DNA of 59,345 nucleotides, from positions 1 to 59,345 of the forward strand of contig CAMVPA010000019.1 in the NCBI GenBank assembly GCA_947169245.1. Direction: 5' to 3'. The notes under the pieces were generated by a model. That model saw only the letters and a program-made list of their open reading frames with translations. It did no database searches and was not told the DNA's origin. Of this stretch, positions 34,451 to 43,629 are shown in pieces; position 1 is the stretch's first letter; each line of letters starts with the position of its first letter. The translations under genes and the position numbers were made by a program. This DNA comes from an uncultured Prevotellaceae bacterium (GTDB taxonomy: Bacteria; Bacteroidota; Bacteroidia; Bacteroidales; Bacteroidaceae).

Positions 34451-35488
34451 GCCCTTCGGCATGTTCACCGTCATGGCCTCAATCATGCGGGCGTAAATCT
34501 GGTTCAGCTCGGCTATCTGTTCGGCCATGCGGCGTGTCTGTTCGTTGATTTCGTCGATGGTACCAATCTGCTGGCTGGCACCCTTGAGCTGCATCTCGTA
34601 GATCTTACAGATGCCGGTAAGCGTGCGGTTCAGGTTCTCCATCTCCTCGCTGTCGCGCGACAGGCGCTCGCTCTGCTCCGACACCTTATGCAGCATCTCG
34701 GTCAGGTTCTTCAGCTCGTCGACGTAGTTGCTCGTGGCCTCCTCCAATTCGGGATTGACAGGAACAGGCGGTATCACAGCACCACCAGCCATTGTCGTCA
34801 CCGACGACGACACGGCTGCAATGGCCTCAGTATCAACAGTTGCCTGTTCGGCACCCTCGGCCAAGGCAGCCGCCTGTCCGGCACCCTCTACCAAAGCAGC
34901 ACCTTGTCCGGCACCCTCTACCATAGCAGCACTTTGTCCGGCACCCTCTACCAAAGCAGCACCTTGTCCGCTGTGCTGCGGCGTTGCCGCAGCTCCACCG
35001 CCGATAATGACGGTTCCGCCGCCAACAACCGCCGGGCCACCGCCAATGACGCCACCACCGCCAACAACTGCCGGGCCACCGCCAATGACGCCACCACCGC
35101 CAACAACTGCCGGGCCGCTGCCAATGGCGCCGCCACCGACATGTTCTTCATCCAGGTCTCCTTCTTGGGCTATCGTGCCGCCCTCGAGGGACGCCTGTGG
35201 TACGTTGACGACCTGTCCTTCAACCACGTGCGTCGGCAGTTCCATACCGTCGGCCGTCTTATCGAACGGACGGTCGAAGGCGGCAATGAAGAACACGACG
35301 ACCTCAGTGCCCATGCCGAGGAACAGCATGAAGTTGGCTCCCGGCAGGTGGGTCAGCTTGAAGAGCGTACCAAGAATCACGATGGATGCACCCCAGCTAT
35401 AGGCGTAATTCATGAACGTCTGTCCTGGCACGCTGTCGAGCCACTTCTGCAGACGGTAGATGACGTTGAATTTACTATACTGTGTCAT
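34436..35488 (-). CDS. gldL: type IX secretion motor component GldL/PorL with a low-complexity insert
   Basis: 350 aa, longer than usual GldL. Two membrane helices (about residues 33-47 and 53-70) form the GldL core with the conserved glutamate region GMGTEVVVFF. Residues 118-216 are a repeat tract: two and a half units of GGGPAVVGGGGVI (39 bp at DNA level) then four of GAGQGAALVE (30 bp). The C-terminal coiled coil (EQSERLSRDSEEMENL, IDEINEQTRRMAEQIAEL) is normal. GldL with GldM converts proton flow into secretion power. The protein ends in repeat-derived residues. Confidence 0.93.
   Translation of the reverse strand: MTQYSKFNVIYRLQKWLDSVPGQTFMNYAYSWGASIVILGTLFKLTHLPGANFMLFLGMGTEVVVFFIAAFDRPFDKTADGMELPTHVVEGQVVNVPQASLEGGTIAQEGDLDEEHVGGGAIGSGPAVVGGGGVIGGGPAVVGGGGVIGGGPAVVGGGTVIIGGGAAATPQHSGQGAALVEGAGQSAAMVEGAGQGAALVEGAGQAAALAEGAEQATVDTEAIAAVSSSVTTMAGGAVIPPVPVNPELEEATSNYVDELKNLTEMLHKVSEQSERLSRDSEEMENLNRTLTGICKIYEMQLKGASQQIGTIDEINEQTRRMAEQIAELNQIYARMIEAMTVNMPKGPIAP
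34841..35137. repeat. in-frame minisatellites inside gldL (30- and 39-bp units)
   Basis: 39-bp units are perfect or nearly so around 35025-35120 and 30-bp units lie around 34850-34970. Unit lengths are multiples of three, so copy-number change would keep the frame. Confidence 0.85.
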
Positions 35489-35556
35489 TTGCTTTCGATA
35501 TTTAATGATTGCTTCATTTCGACATGTCGATATTCCGACATCTCGATATTACGACT

Positions 35557-37008
35557 TTATTTCCTTTTCTTTCCTCCAGTATCCCTGGTCTTCTCGCTGG
35601 TGGTGTTGGCCAGACTGCGCACACAGCGGAAGCCGATGTACGAACGGGGCTGGTTCTGGAACTCACTGCTGCGCCAGGCCGAGCGGATGTAGCTCTCGGG
35701 GTCTTTCCACGAGCCGCCACGCACCGACTTCTTCTTCAGGCGATAGGGGTCTTCCTTGGCGGCATTGTACTTCAGCTGCGGGTTCACGTCGTTCATGGCG
35801 TCGACACCAGCCTCAGTGAAGATGGTCGACGTCCACTCGGCCACGTTGCCGGCCATGTCGAAGAGACCGTTCGAGTTGGCACTATAGATGCCCACCTTCG
35901 ATGTAATCAGGTTGCCATCCTTGACGTAGTTGCCGTTGTCGGGCTTGAAGTTGGCAAAGAAGCAGCCCTTGCCTGTGGCCACGTCCTCGTTCTCCCACGG
36001 GAACTCGGTGCCGTCCTTGCCGCGGGCGGCATACTCCCACTCGGCCTCGGTCGGCAGGCGGTAGCGCTGCACATAGCGGGCGGCGGGGCCAAGACCCTTC
36101 AGCAGATACTCCGTGCGCCAGGCACAGAAGGCGTTAGCCTGCTCCCACGTCACGCCCACCACGGGGTAGTCGTTGTAGGCGGGATTGGAGAAATAGTTAC
36201 GCATATAGACCTCGTTGTCGGCATTGGGGAAGTCGTTCACCCAGCACGTCGTGTCGGGGTATATATTAACAATGTACGTATTCAGGAAGTCCCACGGTCC
36301 GCTGAGTTCGCGGTTCAGCGTCTCACGGACAATCTTGCCGTTGTCGTCGATGTAGGCCGTATCCTTCGAAATCCATACTTTCTCATTGGGGTCGACGGTG
36401 ACGTCGGTGTTCAGGTTGCGCTCCTCGGGATTCATGCGGTTGCGGCGCAGGGCAGCGGTCGTGTAGTCGAAAATCTCGTAGCGGTAGTTCATCTGCGAGG
36501 CATCAAGCATCTTTTCCCCTGTCACGGGGTTTGTGACATAGAGGCTCTCAATGGCGCGCAGCTCGTCCTCGTTGGGCTTGCGAGGCAACGACTTCTTCCA
36601 GTTCAAATGCGGCGGCACGGGGTCGCCGTTCTTGTCCTCTTCAATCTTGTACGACTCGTCGCCACCGTAGTTGGGATCGGCCAGACGCTCGCGCAGAATG
36701 CTGTCGCGGACGTAGTACACGAACTGCTTGTACTCGGAATTAGTAATCTCGGTATCGTCAATCCAGAAACCATCGACGGAGATGTCGCGGACAGGCGTCT
36801 GCTTGCCCCACAGAGAGTCCTGATTTTCGATACCCATGCGCAGATGACCGCGCTTGACGAGCACCATACCGTATGGTGCCGGCTCGGAGAAGGCCTTGCC
36901 ACCCGAGCCCGTCACTTCGCCGCCTTGCTGCGAAGCCAGCTTACTGCCAAAGCAGCTCGTCAGCAACAACAGCGCAGCAGCGCAAAGTCCTATTGTCAGT
37001 CTTTTCAT
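35557..37008 (-). CDS. gldK: type IX secretion lipoprotein GldK/PorK
   Basis: 483 aa. The lipoprotein signal peptide has LLLLTSCFG (Cys at about residue 19), predicting an outer-membrane-anchored lipoprotein. The rest is a formylglycine-generating-enzyme/SUMF1-like domain: MVLVKRGHLRMG, VSVDGFWIDDTEITNSEY-like, LPTEAEWEYAARG and SVRGGSWKDP...GFRCV. The domain is structural in GldK, which forms the periplasmic ring with GldN. It lies 2 bp downstream of the porP-like gene, and a gldL-directed spacer (35489-35556) follows. Confidence 0.95.
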   Translation of the reverse strand: MKRLTIGLCAAALLLLTSCFGSKLASQQGGEVTGSGGKAFSEPAPYGMVLVKRGHLRMGIENQDSLWGKQTPVRDISVDGFWIDDTEITNSEYKQFVYYVRDSILRERLADPNYGGDESYKIEEDKNGDPVPPHLNWKKSLPRKPNEDELRAIESLYVTNPVTGEKMLDASQMNYRYEIFDYTTAALRRNRMNPEERNLNTDVTVDPNEKVWISKDTAYIDDNGKIVRETLNRELSGPWDFLNTYIVNIYPDTTCWVNDFPNADNEVYMRNYFSNPAYNDYPVVGVTWEQANAFCAWRTEYLLKGLGPAARYVQRYRLPTEAEWEYAARGKDGTEFPWENEDVATGKGCFFANFKPDNGNYVKDGNLITSKVGIYSANSNGLFDMAGNVAEWTSTIFTEAGVDAMNDVNPQLKYNAAKEDPYRLKKKSVRGGSWKDPESYIRSAWRSSEFQNQPRSYIGFRCVRSLANTTSEKTRDTGGKKRK

Positions 37009-37010
37009 AT

Positions 37011-37949
37011 CTATAGTATTCTCACTGATTGATGTCTATTACGACCTTTCTTATAGAGGTTCAGCTCCGTCTGGTATCCCACGTACAGCTCGTGACTGCC
37101 GTTGCCGATGTTGATGGCCGACGTATAGGCCTCATAGCTGTAGCCCAACGTCACACCGTGGAAAATGCCGCCAAGCAGCAGAGTCACGGAGTTAGAAGGG
37201 CTGTAGGACATACCCACATACATCATTTTTTCCTCATGCGTGTACTTCAGGCGCCCCGTCAGCTGTCCTTTGTAGGTCACACCGTCGCTGATGCCGAAGA
37301 CAGAGGTTTGTATGGTAAGAAACGGATTTCTTAGCTTAATATTGTATCCACCCGTAAAATAATATGAACGCGAGACGGCCAGCTCGTTCGTCTCGCCCAG
37401 TTCGATGGTGGGTGCCGTCAGGTGCTGAGCCGACACGCCGACATACCAATTACGATTGCTATAATACAGGCCGGCACCAAGATCGACCCCCGTTCCAGTG
37501 GCCTGACCAGTGGAAAAGGCATTGTCGTCGGCCTCCTCAAGGTCCAGCTCCGAACCGTCGAATGTCTCGCTGAGCACACCGCCCTGCAAGCCGACGCTGA
37601 GGGTACCGCCAAACAACTTCTGCTTATAGGCATACTGCAAACCGAGCTTCTTATGCGAAAAAAGGCCGATTTCATCGTTCAGTATCTGCGCTCCCAGGCC
37701 GTGGCTTTTGCTACCAAGGTAGAAAGGCATGTCGGCACCGATATACATGGTTTTAGGATTGCGCTTAAAGCCTACTAACGTCATGTTGTAGGCCGCCGAC
37801 ACGCTCAACAGCTTTGTCCTGCCAACAGCTGCAGGATTATACGACGTCTCCATCGCCCAGTAGTGGCTGAACGACGGATCATACTGTGCATGAATGCCCA
37901 AAACAGCGCTCAACGACAGTAGCACAATGAGCACGTTGCGTCTTAACAT
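37011..37949 (-). CDS. porP: PorP/SprF family type IX secretion membrane protein
   Basis: 312 aa with signal peptide (about residues 1-21, ending GIHAQ). The mature start YDPSFSHYWAMETSYNPAAVG is the family signature, and barrel strands follow (GLGAQILNDEIGLFSHKKLGLQYAYK; LNLYKK at the end). PorP-like barrels sit in the outer membrane with the GldK/N ring. It appears to be first in the porP-gldK-gldL-gldM-gldN operon, in the canonical order. No strong promoter was recognised in the 89-bp divergent region on this strand. Confidence 0.93.
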   Translation of the reverse strand: MLRRNVLIVLLSLSAVLGIHAQYDPSFSHYWAMETSYNPAAVGRTKLLSVSAAYNMTLVGFKRNPKTMYIGADMPFYLGSKSHGLGAQILNDEIGLFSHKKLGLQYAYKQKLFGGTLSVGLQGGVLSETFDGSELDLEEADDNAFSTGQATGTGVDLGAGLYYSNRNWYVGVSAQHLTAPTIELGETNELAVSRSYYFTGGYNIKLRNPFLTIQTSVFGISDGVTYKGQLTGRLKYTHEEKMMYVGMSYSPSNSVTLLLGGIFHGVTLGYSYEAYTSAINIGNGSHELYVGYQTELNLYKKGRNRHQSVRIL

Positions 37950-37979
37950 CTCTACTATAACGAAAAAAAAAGTCCTTTA

Positions 37980-38014
37980 TTGTACGTTTTTTCCGAGATA
38001 TTCCGTACTTTTGC
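37980..38014 (+). promoter_or_regulatory. promoter of the GH43 gene
   Basis: TTG (37980-37982), 23 bp, TACTTTTGC (38006-38014), 24 bp before the ATG at 38039. Confidence 0.6.
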
Positions 38015-38038
38015 ACCGTCAAACAACCAATTACTGTT

Positions 38039-39769
38039 ATGAAAGCCTCTCATTCAATCATCGTAGCCGCCGCCTGTCTCACCATGGTTACTGGCTGCAC
38101 CATCAACACAACCATTTCAATGACTGACACCCAACTCTCGACTCCCGGCAATCCATACATGCCTCTTTGGGAACACATTCCCGATGGGGAGCCCTACGTC
38201 TTCGAAGACCCCGACCAGCCAGGTAAGTACCGTGTTTATGTCTATGGTTCGCACGACGACCTCATCAGCGAGTACTGCGGTCGCGACCAGGTGGTGTGGT
38301 CGGCCTCAGTCGACTCGCTGAACAACTGGCGCTACGACGGCACCATCCTCGTGGTCGACAAGAACGCCAAGGGCGAGCCCTTCGACTCGGCCGGTACTGC
38401 CGACGTGCTCTATGCGCCCGACGTCGCCTTCGTCAAGGCGCCCACCGCTTCTACTGCGCCAGACGGTTCCCCCGTCGGGACCTACTACCTCTTCCCCAAC
38501 GACCAGACGGGCTTCCGCAACGGACTGATTGCCAAGAGCTCGCGCCCCGACGGCCCCTTCGAGGTGTGCAACTGGAACAAGGACAATCCCAACCAGGTGG
38601 ACGGTGTCCTGCAGTTCGACCCCGCCGTCTTCGTCGATGACGACGGCCGCGTCTACGGCTATTGGGGCTTCGAGCGCAGCTACGCCGCCGAGTTCGACCC
38701 CACGACGATGGCTACCGTCAAGCCCGGCACAGAGATTGTCGAGGACATGATCTCAGGCCGTAACCAGCCCGGACGCTTCAAGTTCTTCGAGGCCTCGTCG
38801 ATTCGTAAGATCAAGGACAAGTACGTCTTCATCTACAGCCGCTTTACCGAGGACGGTGAGTTCGGACTGCCCACCAGCAACTACACACTGGCCTACTGCT
38901 ACAGCGACCACCCGCTGGGTCCCTGGACCTACGGCGGCACCATCATCGACGGCCGCGCCCGCGAGAAGGACGAGCAGGGCAACGTCATCGCCTCGGCCAC
39001 GCCCGACGGCAACACCCACGGCTCCATCTGCGAGATCAACGGGCAGTGGTACGTCTTCTATCACCGTCAGACGGGCACCGACGAGTATGCCCGCCAGGCC
39101 ATGGTGGCCCCCATCGACGTGAAGGTTGAGGAGGGCGCTGGCGGCAAGGTGGAGATCAGCGAGGGCGAATACAACAGCCAGGGCTTTGCCCTGAACGGCC
39201 TCGACCCCTTCGAGCGTCACTCCGCCGGCATTGCTTGCTGGTACACAGGTCCGAAACCCGCTACCCACGAGTGGCCCAACAACACGTTCTACGGCTCCTA
39301 CGTCGCTGCCAGCTATGGTGGTGAGGAAGGCATGACGAAGCAGGAGGCACTGGCCTCGACCGAGAAGTACAAAGCGCCCTACGACCTGCGCTACAACACC
39401 AACGCCGTTGTCAACAATACCGACGGCAGCATCGTGGGCTACAAGTACTTCAACTTCGACGCCGAACGTCTGGCTAATATCGGAAACCTGATGCTTGTCC
39501 TGCGCCTCTACCCCGAAGGCGTTGACGGAACCATTGAAGTGATGCTGGACCGCCCCTGGGAATCGCAGGGTGGAAAGAAGCTTGGCGAGACACAGCTGAA
39601 GGCCGATATGGAAAAGAAGCTTTGGTACACGGCTATCGGCATCTCCAACGAGGCCAAAGAAAACGATCTCGCAGGCAAGCATGCCATCTTCTTGAAGTTC
39701 AAGTCCGACACGAAGGACAAGTCACTCTGCACACTCATGGACCTCGTATTTGAAGAAGCCAATCAGTAA
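38039..39769 (+). CDS. family 43 glycoside hydrolase, lipoprotein
   Basis: 576 aa. The lipoprotein signal (MVTGCTINT, Cys at about 20) suggests outer-membrane or periplasmic anchoring. A five-bladed propeller catalytic domain (about residues 40-345) shows YVFEDPDQPG, RVYVYGSHDD, YAPDVAFVK, FDPAVFVDDDGRVYGYWG and GSICEINGQWYVFYHR. A C-terminal beta-rich accessory domain is about 345-576. GH43 enzymes act on arabinans, xylans and related plant polymers; the substrate is not readable. It is not part of a SusC/D locus here. A 309-codon antisense frame is a shadow. Confidence 0.92.
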   Translation: MKASHSIIVAAACLTMVTGCTINTTISMTDTQLSTPGNPYMPLWEHIPDGEPYVFEDPDQPGKYRVYVYGSHDDLISEYCGRDQVVWSASVDSLNNWRYDGTILVVDKNAKGEPFDSAGTADVLYAPDVAFVKAPTASTAPDGSPVGTYYLFPNDQTGFRNGLIAKSSRPDGPFEVCNWNKDNPNQVDGVLQFDPAVFVDDDGRVYGYWGFERSYAAEFDPTTMATVKPGTEIVEDMISGRNQPGRFKFFEASSIRKIKDKYVFIYSRFTEDGEFGLPTSNYTLAYCYSDHPLGPWTYGGTIIDGRAREKDEQGNVIASATPDGNTHGSICEINGQWYVFYHRQTGTDEYARQAMVAPIDVKVEEGAGGKVEISEGEYNSQGFALNGLDPFERHSAGIACWYTGPKPATHEWPNNTFYGSYVAASYGGEEGMTKQEALASTEKYKAPYDLRYNTNAVVNNTDGSIVGYKYFNFDAERLANIGNLMLVLRLYPEGVDGTIEVMLDRPWESQGGKKLGETQLKADMEKKLWYTAIGISNEAKENDLAGKHAIFLKFKSDTKDKSLCTLMDLVFEEANQ

Positions 39770-39809
39770 CAGCCTGACATTATCGATTACCAACGAAACC
39801 ATTCGGCGT

Positions 39810-40490
39810 ATGAAACAAAGACATGCAGTCATCGTGCTTTTCGCACTGATCATCGCGTCAAGTCTGACAAGCCTTGACAGCTACCGCTATACAAGCGAGA
39901 AGGTGAACGAGGATATGGACCGGGCACTTGCACTGGCTTTAGAAGAGCAGCAGAGTGATGTCATCAATCAAGATACCATCCGAACGTTCAACCGCCACCT
40001 GCAAATGGCGGAGTTGCGTGGAAAGACGACGATTGCCGTTGACACACGTAGCAAGCAGTTCAAGGTTTATGCCCATTGCTCTGAGGCAACCATCTTCAGT
40101 CTGTCCGACCAACGGCCTGCTGCACTGCTTTGGGCATTGACAGGACTCTGGGCGATGTTCTTATGGCATCGGAGGCAAAAAGTCTCCTTGTTGGCCGGCA
40201 ACAACTATGGCGGGCTGACTTATTCAGAGACCGAAGGACTGTTCTATGCTGCTGACGGCACTCAAGTTCAGCTAACACCGATGCAGCACCGATTGATGGA
40301 AATGTTTTTCCGCTCACCCGCTCATTCCTTGTCGAAAACGGAGATTTGTGAAGCTCTATGGCCCAAGAAACCAGATGCCAGCGAGACGCTCTACACGCTT
40401 ATCCGAAGGATGAAACCAGTCATTGAGCAACATTCCAACCTGAAAATCGAAGCAGACAGAGGTCGCGCTTACGAGCTCAAAGTCAAGTAG
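39810..40490 (+). CDS. membrane-anchored winged-helix (OmpR-type) transcription factor
   Basis: 226 aa from the ATG at 39810 (MKQRHAVIVLF); the open frame reaches back to 39750, overlapping GH43, but that start is less likely. Helix 1 (about residues 7-23), a roughly 80-residue periplasmic loop and helix 2 (about 104-120) place the C-terminal domain in the cytoplasm. That domain (about 150-226) is OmpR/Trans_reg_C-like: QLTPMQHRLMEMFFR, SLSKTEICEALWP, ETLYTLIRRMKPVIE, GRAYELK. There is no receiver domain, so it resembles one-component ToxR/CadC-type regulators. Four 11-bp direct repeats follow immediately downstream (40500-40543). Confidence 0.88.
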   Translation: MKQRHAVIVLFALIIASSLTSLDSYRYTSEKVNEDMDRALALALEEQQSDVINQDTIRTFNRHLQMAELRGKTTIAVDTRSKQFKVYAHCSEATIFSLSDQRPAALLWALTGLWAMFLWHRRQKVSLLAGNNYGGLTYSETEGLFYAADGTQVQLTPMQHRLMEMFFRSPAHSLSKTEICEALWPKKPDASETLYTLIRRMKPVIEQHSNLKIEADRGRAYELKVK

Positions 40491-40499
40491 ATAGCTTCT

Positions 40500-40543
40500 T
40501 GTCAGGCAATTGACAGGCAAATGTCAGACAAATGTCAGGCATT
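40500..40543 (+). promoter_or_regulatory. four 11-bp direct repeats (likely operator)
   Basis: TGTCAGGCAAT (40500-40510), TGACAGGCAAA (40511-40521), TGTCAGACAAA (40522-40532) and TGTCAGGCATT (40533-40543) lie head to tail. One unit equals one helical turn, the usual layout for OmpR/PhoB-type winged-helix sites. The array ends 8 bp before the -33 TTG of the DUF2723 promoter, a classical activator position. Confidence 0.75.
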
Positions 40544-40551
40544 TGTTTCCC

Positions 40552-40580
40552 TTGATTTGCTTTGTTGTTATTACCTTTGC
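40552..40580 (+). promoter_or_regulatory. promoter of the DUF2723 gene
   Basis: TTG (40552-40554), 17 bp, TACCTTTGC (40572-40580), about 17 bp before the ATG at 40597. Confidence 0.65.
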
Positions 40581-40596
40581 CCGAAAAAAGCAAAGT

Positions 40597-43500
40597 ATGA
40601 TGCAACAAACAACATTTTCAAGGATTAACACATTGGCGGCGTGGCTCACTTTTGCCATAGCCGCTACCGTTTATGGGCTGACTGCAGAGCCGACGGCCAG
40701 CCTTTGGGACTGCCCGGAATTCATTGCCTGTGGCTACAAATTAGAGATTGGTCATCCGCCTGGAGCACCTGTCTTTATGTTAGTAGCCAACCTCTTCGCG
40801 CAATTGGCCAACGACGCTTCGCAAGTGGCGTTGATGGTCAACCTGCTGTCAGCGCTCCTGAGTGCGGGCTGCATTTTCTTCTTGTTCCTCACAACCACAC
40901 ATCTTGCCCGAAAGCTGTTCTGTCCTTCATACGATGGCTTAACCGTCGCAAAAGCCATCAGCATAGAGGCATGCGGTCTGGTGGGAGCGTTGGCTTACAC
41001 CTTCAGCGACACATTCTGGTTCTCGGCTGTCGAGGCTGAGGTCTACGCCTTTTCCAGTTTTCTCACGGCGCTGATGTTCTGGCTGATATTGAAGTGGGAG
41101 GACGAGGCCGACACCCCACAAAGTGACCGTTGGATTATCCTGATTGCATATATCACCGGCTTATCCATCGGCGTACACTTGCTTTGCCTGCTCTGTCTGC
41201 CCGCCATGTCGTTTGTGGTCTATTTCCGAAAAACCAAGAGTATCACAAAGGCGGGTATACTGAAAACTGTTCTGGCAGGCGTCTTGCTGATAGGCATCAT
41301 TCTCTATGGCCTCATACCCGGTGTGGTAAAAATTGGCGGCTGGTTTGAGTTGCTGTTCACCAACGCTTTAGAATGCCCATATAACACCGGACTCATTTGC
41401 TACATCATCCTGTTAACAGTAGCGCTTGTCCTGGCATATTATAAGGTACGTAGCAGGATTCTTAAACTGTCGTTGGCCTGTCTGATGATGATCATGGCAG
41501 GCTATAGCAGTTATGGCATCATCTTTATCAGGGCCAATGCCTGTACACCAATGAGCGAGAATGCGCCAGGCAATATCTTTGCATTGGGCAGCTACCTGAA
41601 CCGCGAGCAGTACGGAGACACTCCGCTTTTCTATGGTCCTGCGTACTGTAGCGAAATGGACTATGAGACAAAGGGGAACTACATGATGACAAAGCGGGAA
41701 GAAGGCAAAGCCATCTATCGTCCTGCGGCTGACTCCACGAAACAGCATTACGACCTGATTCGTCACGACATCCATTATGTCTACAAGGACAACATGTTCT
41801 TTCCGAGAATGCACTCTGCACGACATGCCAAGGCATACGAGGAGTGGATGGGAGGAGTCAAGAAGCAAAACGGCGTTCCTACCACAGGCGAGAATCTGCG
41901 TTTCTTCCTCACCTATCAGGTGAACTTCATGTATTGGCGCTATTTCCTGTGGAACTTCGTAGGCCGGCAGAACAACATTCAGGGTCACGGGGAGGCAGAA
42001 CACGGCAACTGGATAACTGGTATTCAATGGATAGACAACTGGCTGTTAGGCTGCGACACTACTGTCTTGCCTTCTGACCTACAAGAGAACAAAGGCCATA
42101 ACGTATTCTTTGCCCTTCCGCTTCTGCTCGGACTTCTGGGAATGGTCTGGCAATGGCGCAACAGGCGTGAGGGCCGGCAGCAACTGCTGATAGTCTCGCT
42201 GTTGTTTGTCATGACAGGACTGGCCATTGTCCTTTACCTCAATCAAACGCCACTCCAACCACGTGAGCGTGACTACGCCTATGCGGGTTCTTTCTATGCC
42301 TTTGCCGTCTGGATCGGCATGGGCGTGGGAGCCATCATCACTTGTTTGCAGAAACTGCTGAAAAGCAGAAGCACGACTGCAGCTATCGTAGGAGCGTCTT
42401 TAGGTGTCCTGGTGCCGTTGCAGATGGTCAGCCAGACATGGGATGACCATGACCGCTCGGGGCGCTATACCTGCCGCGATTTCGGGGCCAACTATCTTGA
42501 AAGCATGCAACGCGAAGGGCACCCCATCATCCTGACCAACGGCGACAACGACACGTTCCCCCTCTGGTACAACCATGAAGTAGAGGGGCTACGCACTGAT
42601 ACACGAGTCTGTAATCTGGGATACTTGCAGACCGACTGGTATATAGACCAAATGAAGCGTCCAGCCTATGACTCCCCTGCCCTGCCCATTAGTTGGCGTC
42701 ACGAAGACTATCAGGAGGGACGAAGAGAAATCATACCCATCCGACCAGAATTGAAACCCGAGATACAGGCACTCGCGGCCGCTAATCCTGAGGAGGCCAA
42801 GAATCTATTGGGCGAGGAGCCATTTGAGCTGAAGAACATCATCAGAAAATGGGTGCTCAGTAACCAGGAGGAGATGCAGTGCATACCTACCGATAGCGTG
42901 ACTGTCACTTCTGATGCCAGCAAGATGGTCATCTCACTGAAAGACAAGAAAGCGCTATACAAGAATGACCTGATAGTATTGGAAATGCTATCCAAAGCCG
43001 ATTGGAGCCGTCCTATATATACATCTATCAGCTTAGGTTCCGACAATGTCTCTTTCCTCAATGACCATCTGGTACTGGAAGGACTTGCCTATCGCGTCTC
43101 TCCCACAGCCACAGGCAAGCACGTGGATGTAGAGAGGCTCTACGACAACGTCATGCATCGCTTCCGCTATGGAGGGCTCTGTCAGAAAGGGCTCTATGTT
43201 GATGAGGATGTCAAGCACATGGCCAACACGCATCAGTTCATCATGAGTATACTTATTGACTCATTGCTCAAGCAAGGAGATACGAATAGGGCTTTGGCTG
43301 TATGCCAAAAATGGCAGAAGGAGATGCCACAAGAGAACGTTCCCTATACCGAGGCGGCTCTTTCTATGGCTCGCTGTTATTATCTGACTCGCCACCCCAA
43401 GCAGGGCGATGAAATCATCAACAACCTGCTGCGTCGCTCTGACGAGTGGCTCACATGGATAGAGACCATTGACTCCTCACGCAGATCGGGTTCCATCTAT

Positions 43501-43629
43501 ACTTGGTACTCATGGATAAAAACGATGGGGCAGGCACTCATCGTGGCAGAACAATTCGACCGCACCAATATTCAACATCAATACAACAACCGATATGAAC
43601 ACCACATCAAGCAATATCAAAAAGGCTGA
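40597..43629 (+). CDS. DUF2723 polytopic membrane protein (glycosyltransferase-like)
   Basis: About 1,010 aa from ATG 40597 (or 40600); the frame is open further upstream but would overlap the promoter and repeats. The N-terminal half has about 10-12 membrane helices and the family signature ASLWDCPEFIACGYKLEIGHPPGAP, with a conserved acidic residue as in membrane O-mannosyltransferase-like (GT-C) folds. The C-terminal half is soluble: NGDNDTFPLWYNHEVEG and CNLGYLQTDWYIDQMK are typical of the family. Members occur in most Bacteroidetes and are suspected lipid-linked sugar transferases. It lies downstream of a membrane-bound regulator and four operator-like repeats. DUF3098 overlaps its 3' end. 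Confidence 0.9.
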   Translation: MMQQTTFSRINTLAAWLTFAIAATVYGLTAEPTASLWDCPEFIACGYKLEIGHPPGAPVFMLVANLFAQLANDASQVALMVNLLSALLSAGCIFFLFLTTTHLARKLFCPSYDGLTVAKAISIEACGLVGALAYTFSDTFWFSAVEAEVYAFSSFLTALMFWLILKWEDEADTPQSDRWIILIAYITGLSIGVHLLCLLCLPAMSFVVYFRKTKSITKAGILKTVLAGVLLIGIILYGLIPGVVKIGGWFELLFTNALECPYNTGLICYIILLTVALVLAYYKVRSRILKLSLACLMMIMAGYSSYGIIFIRANACTPMSENAPGNIFALGSYLNREQYGDTPLFYGPAYCSEMDYETKGNYMMTKREEGKAIYRPAADSTKQHYDLIRHDIHYVYKDNMFFPRMHSARHAKAYEEWMGGVKKQNGVPTTGENLRFFLTYQVNFMYWRYFLWNFVGRQNNIQGHGEAEHGNWITGIQWIDNWLLGCDTTVLPSDLQENKGHNVFFALPLLLGLLGMVWQWRNRREGRQQLLIVSLLFVMTGLAIVLYLNQTPLQPRERDYAYAGSFYAFAVWIGMGVGAIITCLQKLLKSRSTTAAIVGASLGVLVPLQMVSQTWDDHDRSGRYTCRDFGANYLESMQREGHPIILTNGDNDTFPLWYNHEVEGLRTDTRVCNLGYLQTDWYIDQMKRPAYDSPALPISWRHEDYQEGRREIIPIRPELKPEIQALAAANPEEAKNLLGEEPFELKNIIRKWVLSNQEEMQCIPTDSVTVTSDASKMVISLKDKKALYKNDLIVLEMLSKADWSRPIYTSISLGSDNVSFLNDHLVLEGLAYRVSPTATGKHVDVERLYDNVMHRFRYGGLCQKGLYVDEDVKHMANTHQFIMSILIDSLLKQGDTNRALAVCQKWQKEMPQENVPYTEAALSMARCYYLTRHPKQGDEIINNLLRRSDEWLTWIETIDSSRRSGSIYTWYSWIKTMGQALIVAEQFDRTNIQHQYNNRYEHHIKQYQKG

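Noticed and set aside
35509..37032. 507-codon plus-strand open frame opposite gldK
   Set aside because: It is a shadow of GldK, with all family motifs on the minus strand; its translation has no recognisable motifs.
38753..39682. 309-codon minus-strand open frame inside the GH43 gene
   Set aside because: It is antisense to clear GH43 catalytic blocks; no ribosome-binding or promoter context was seen.
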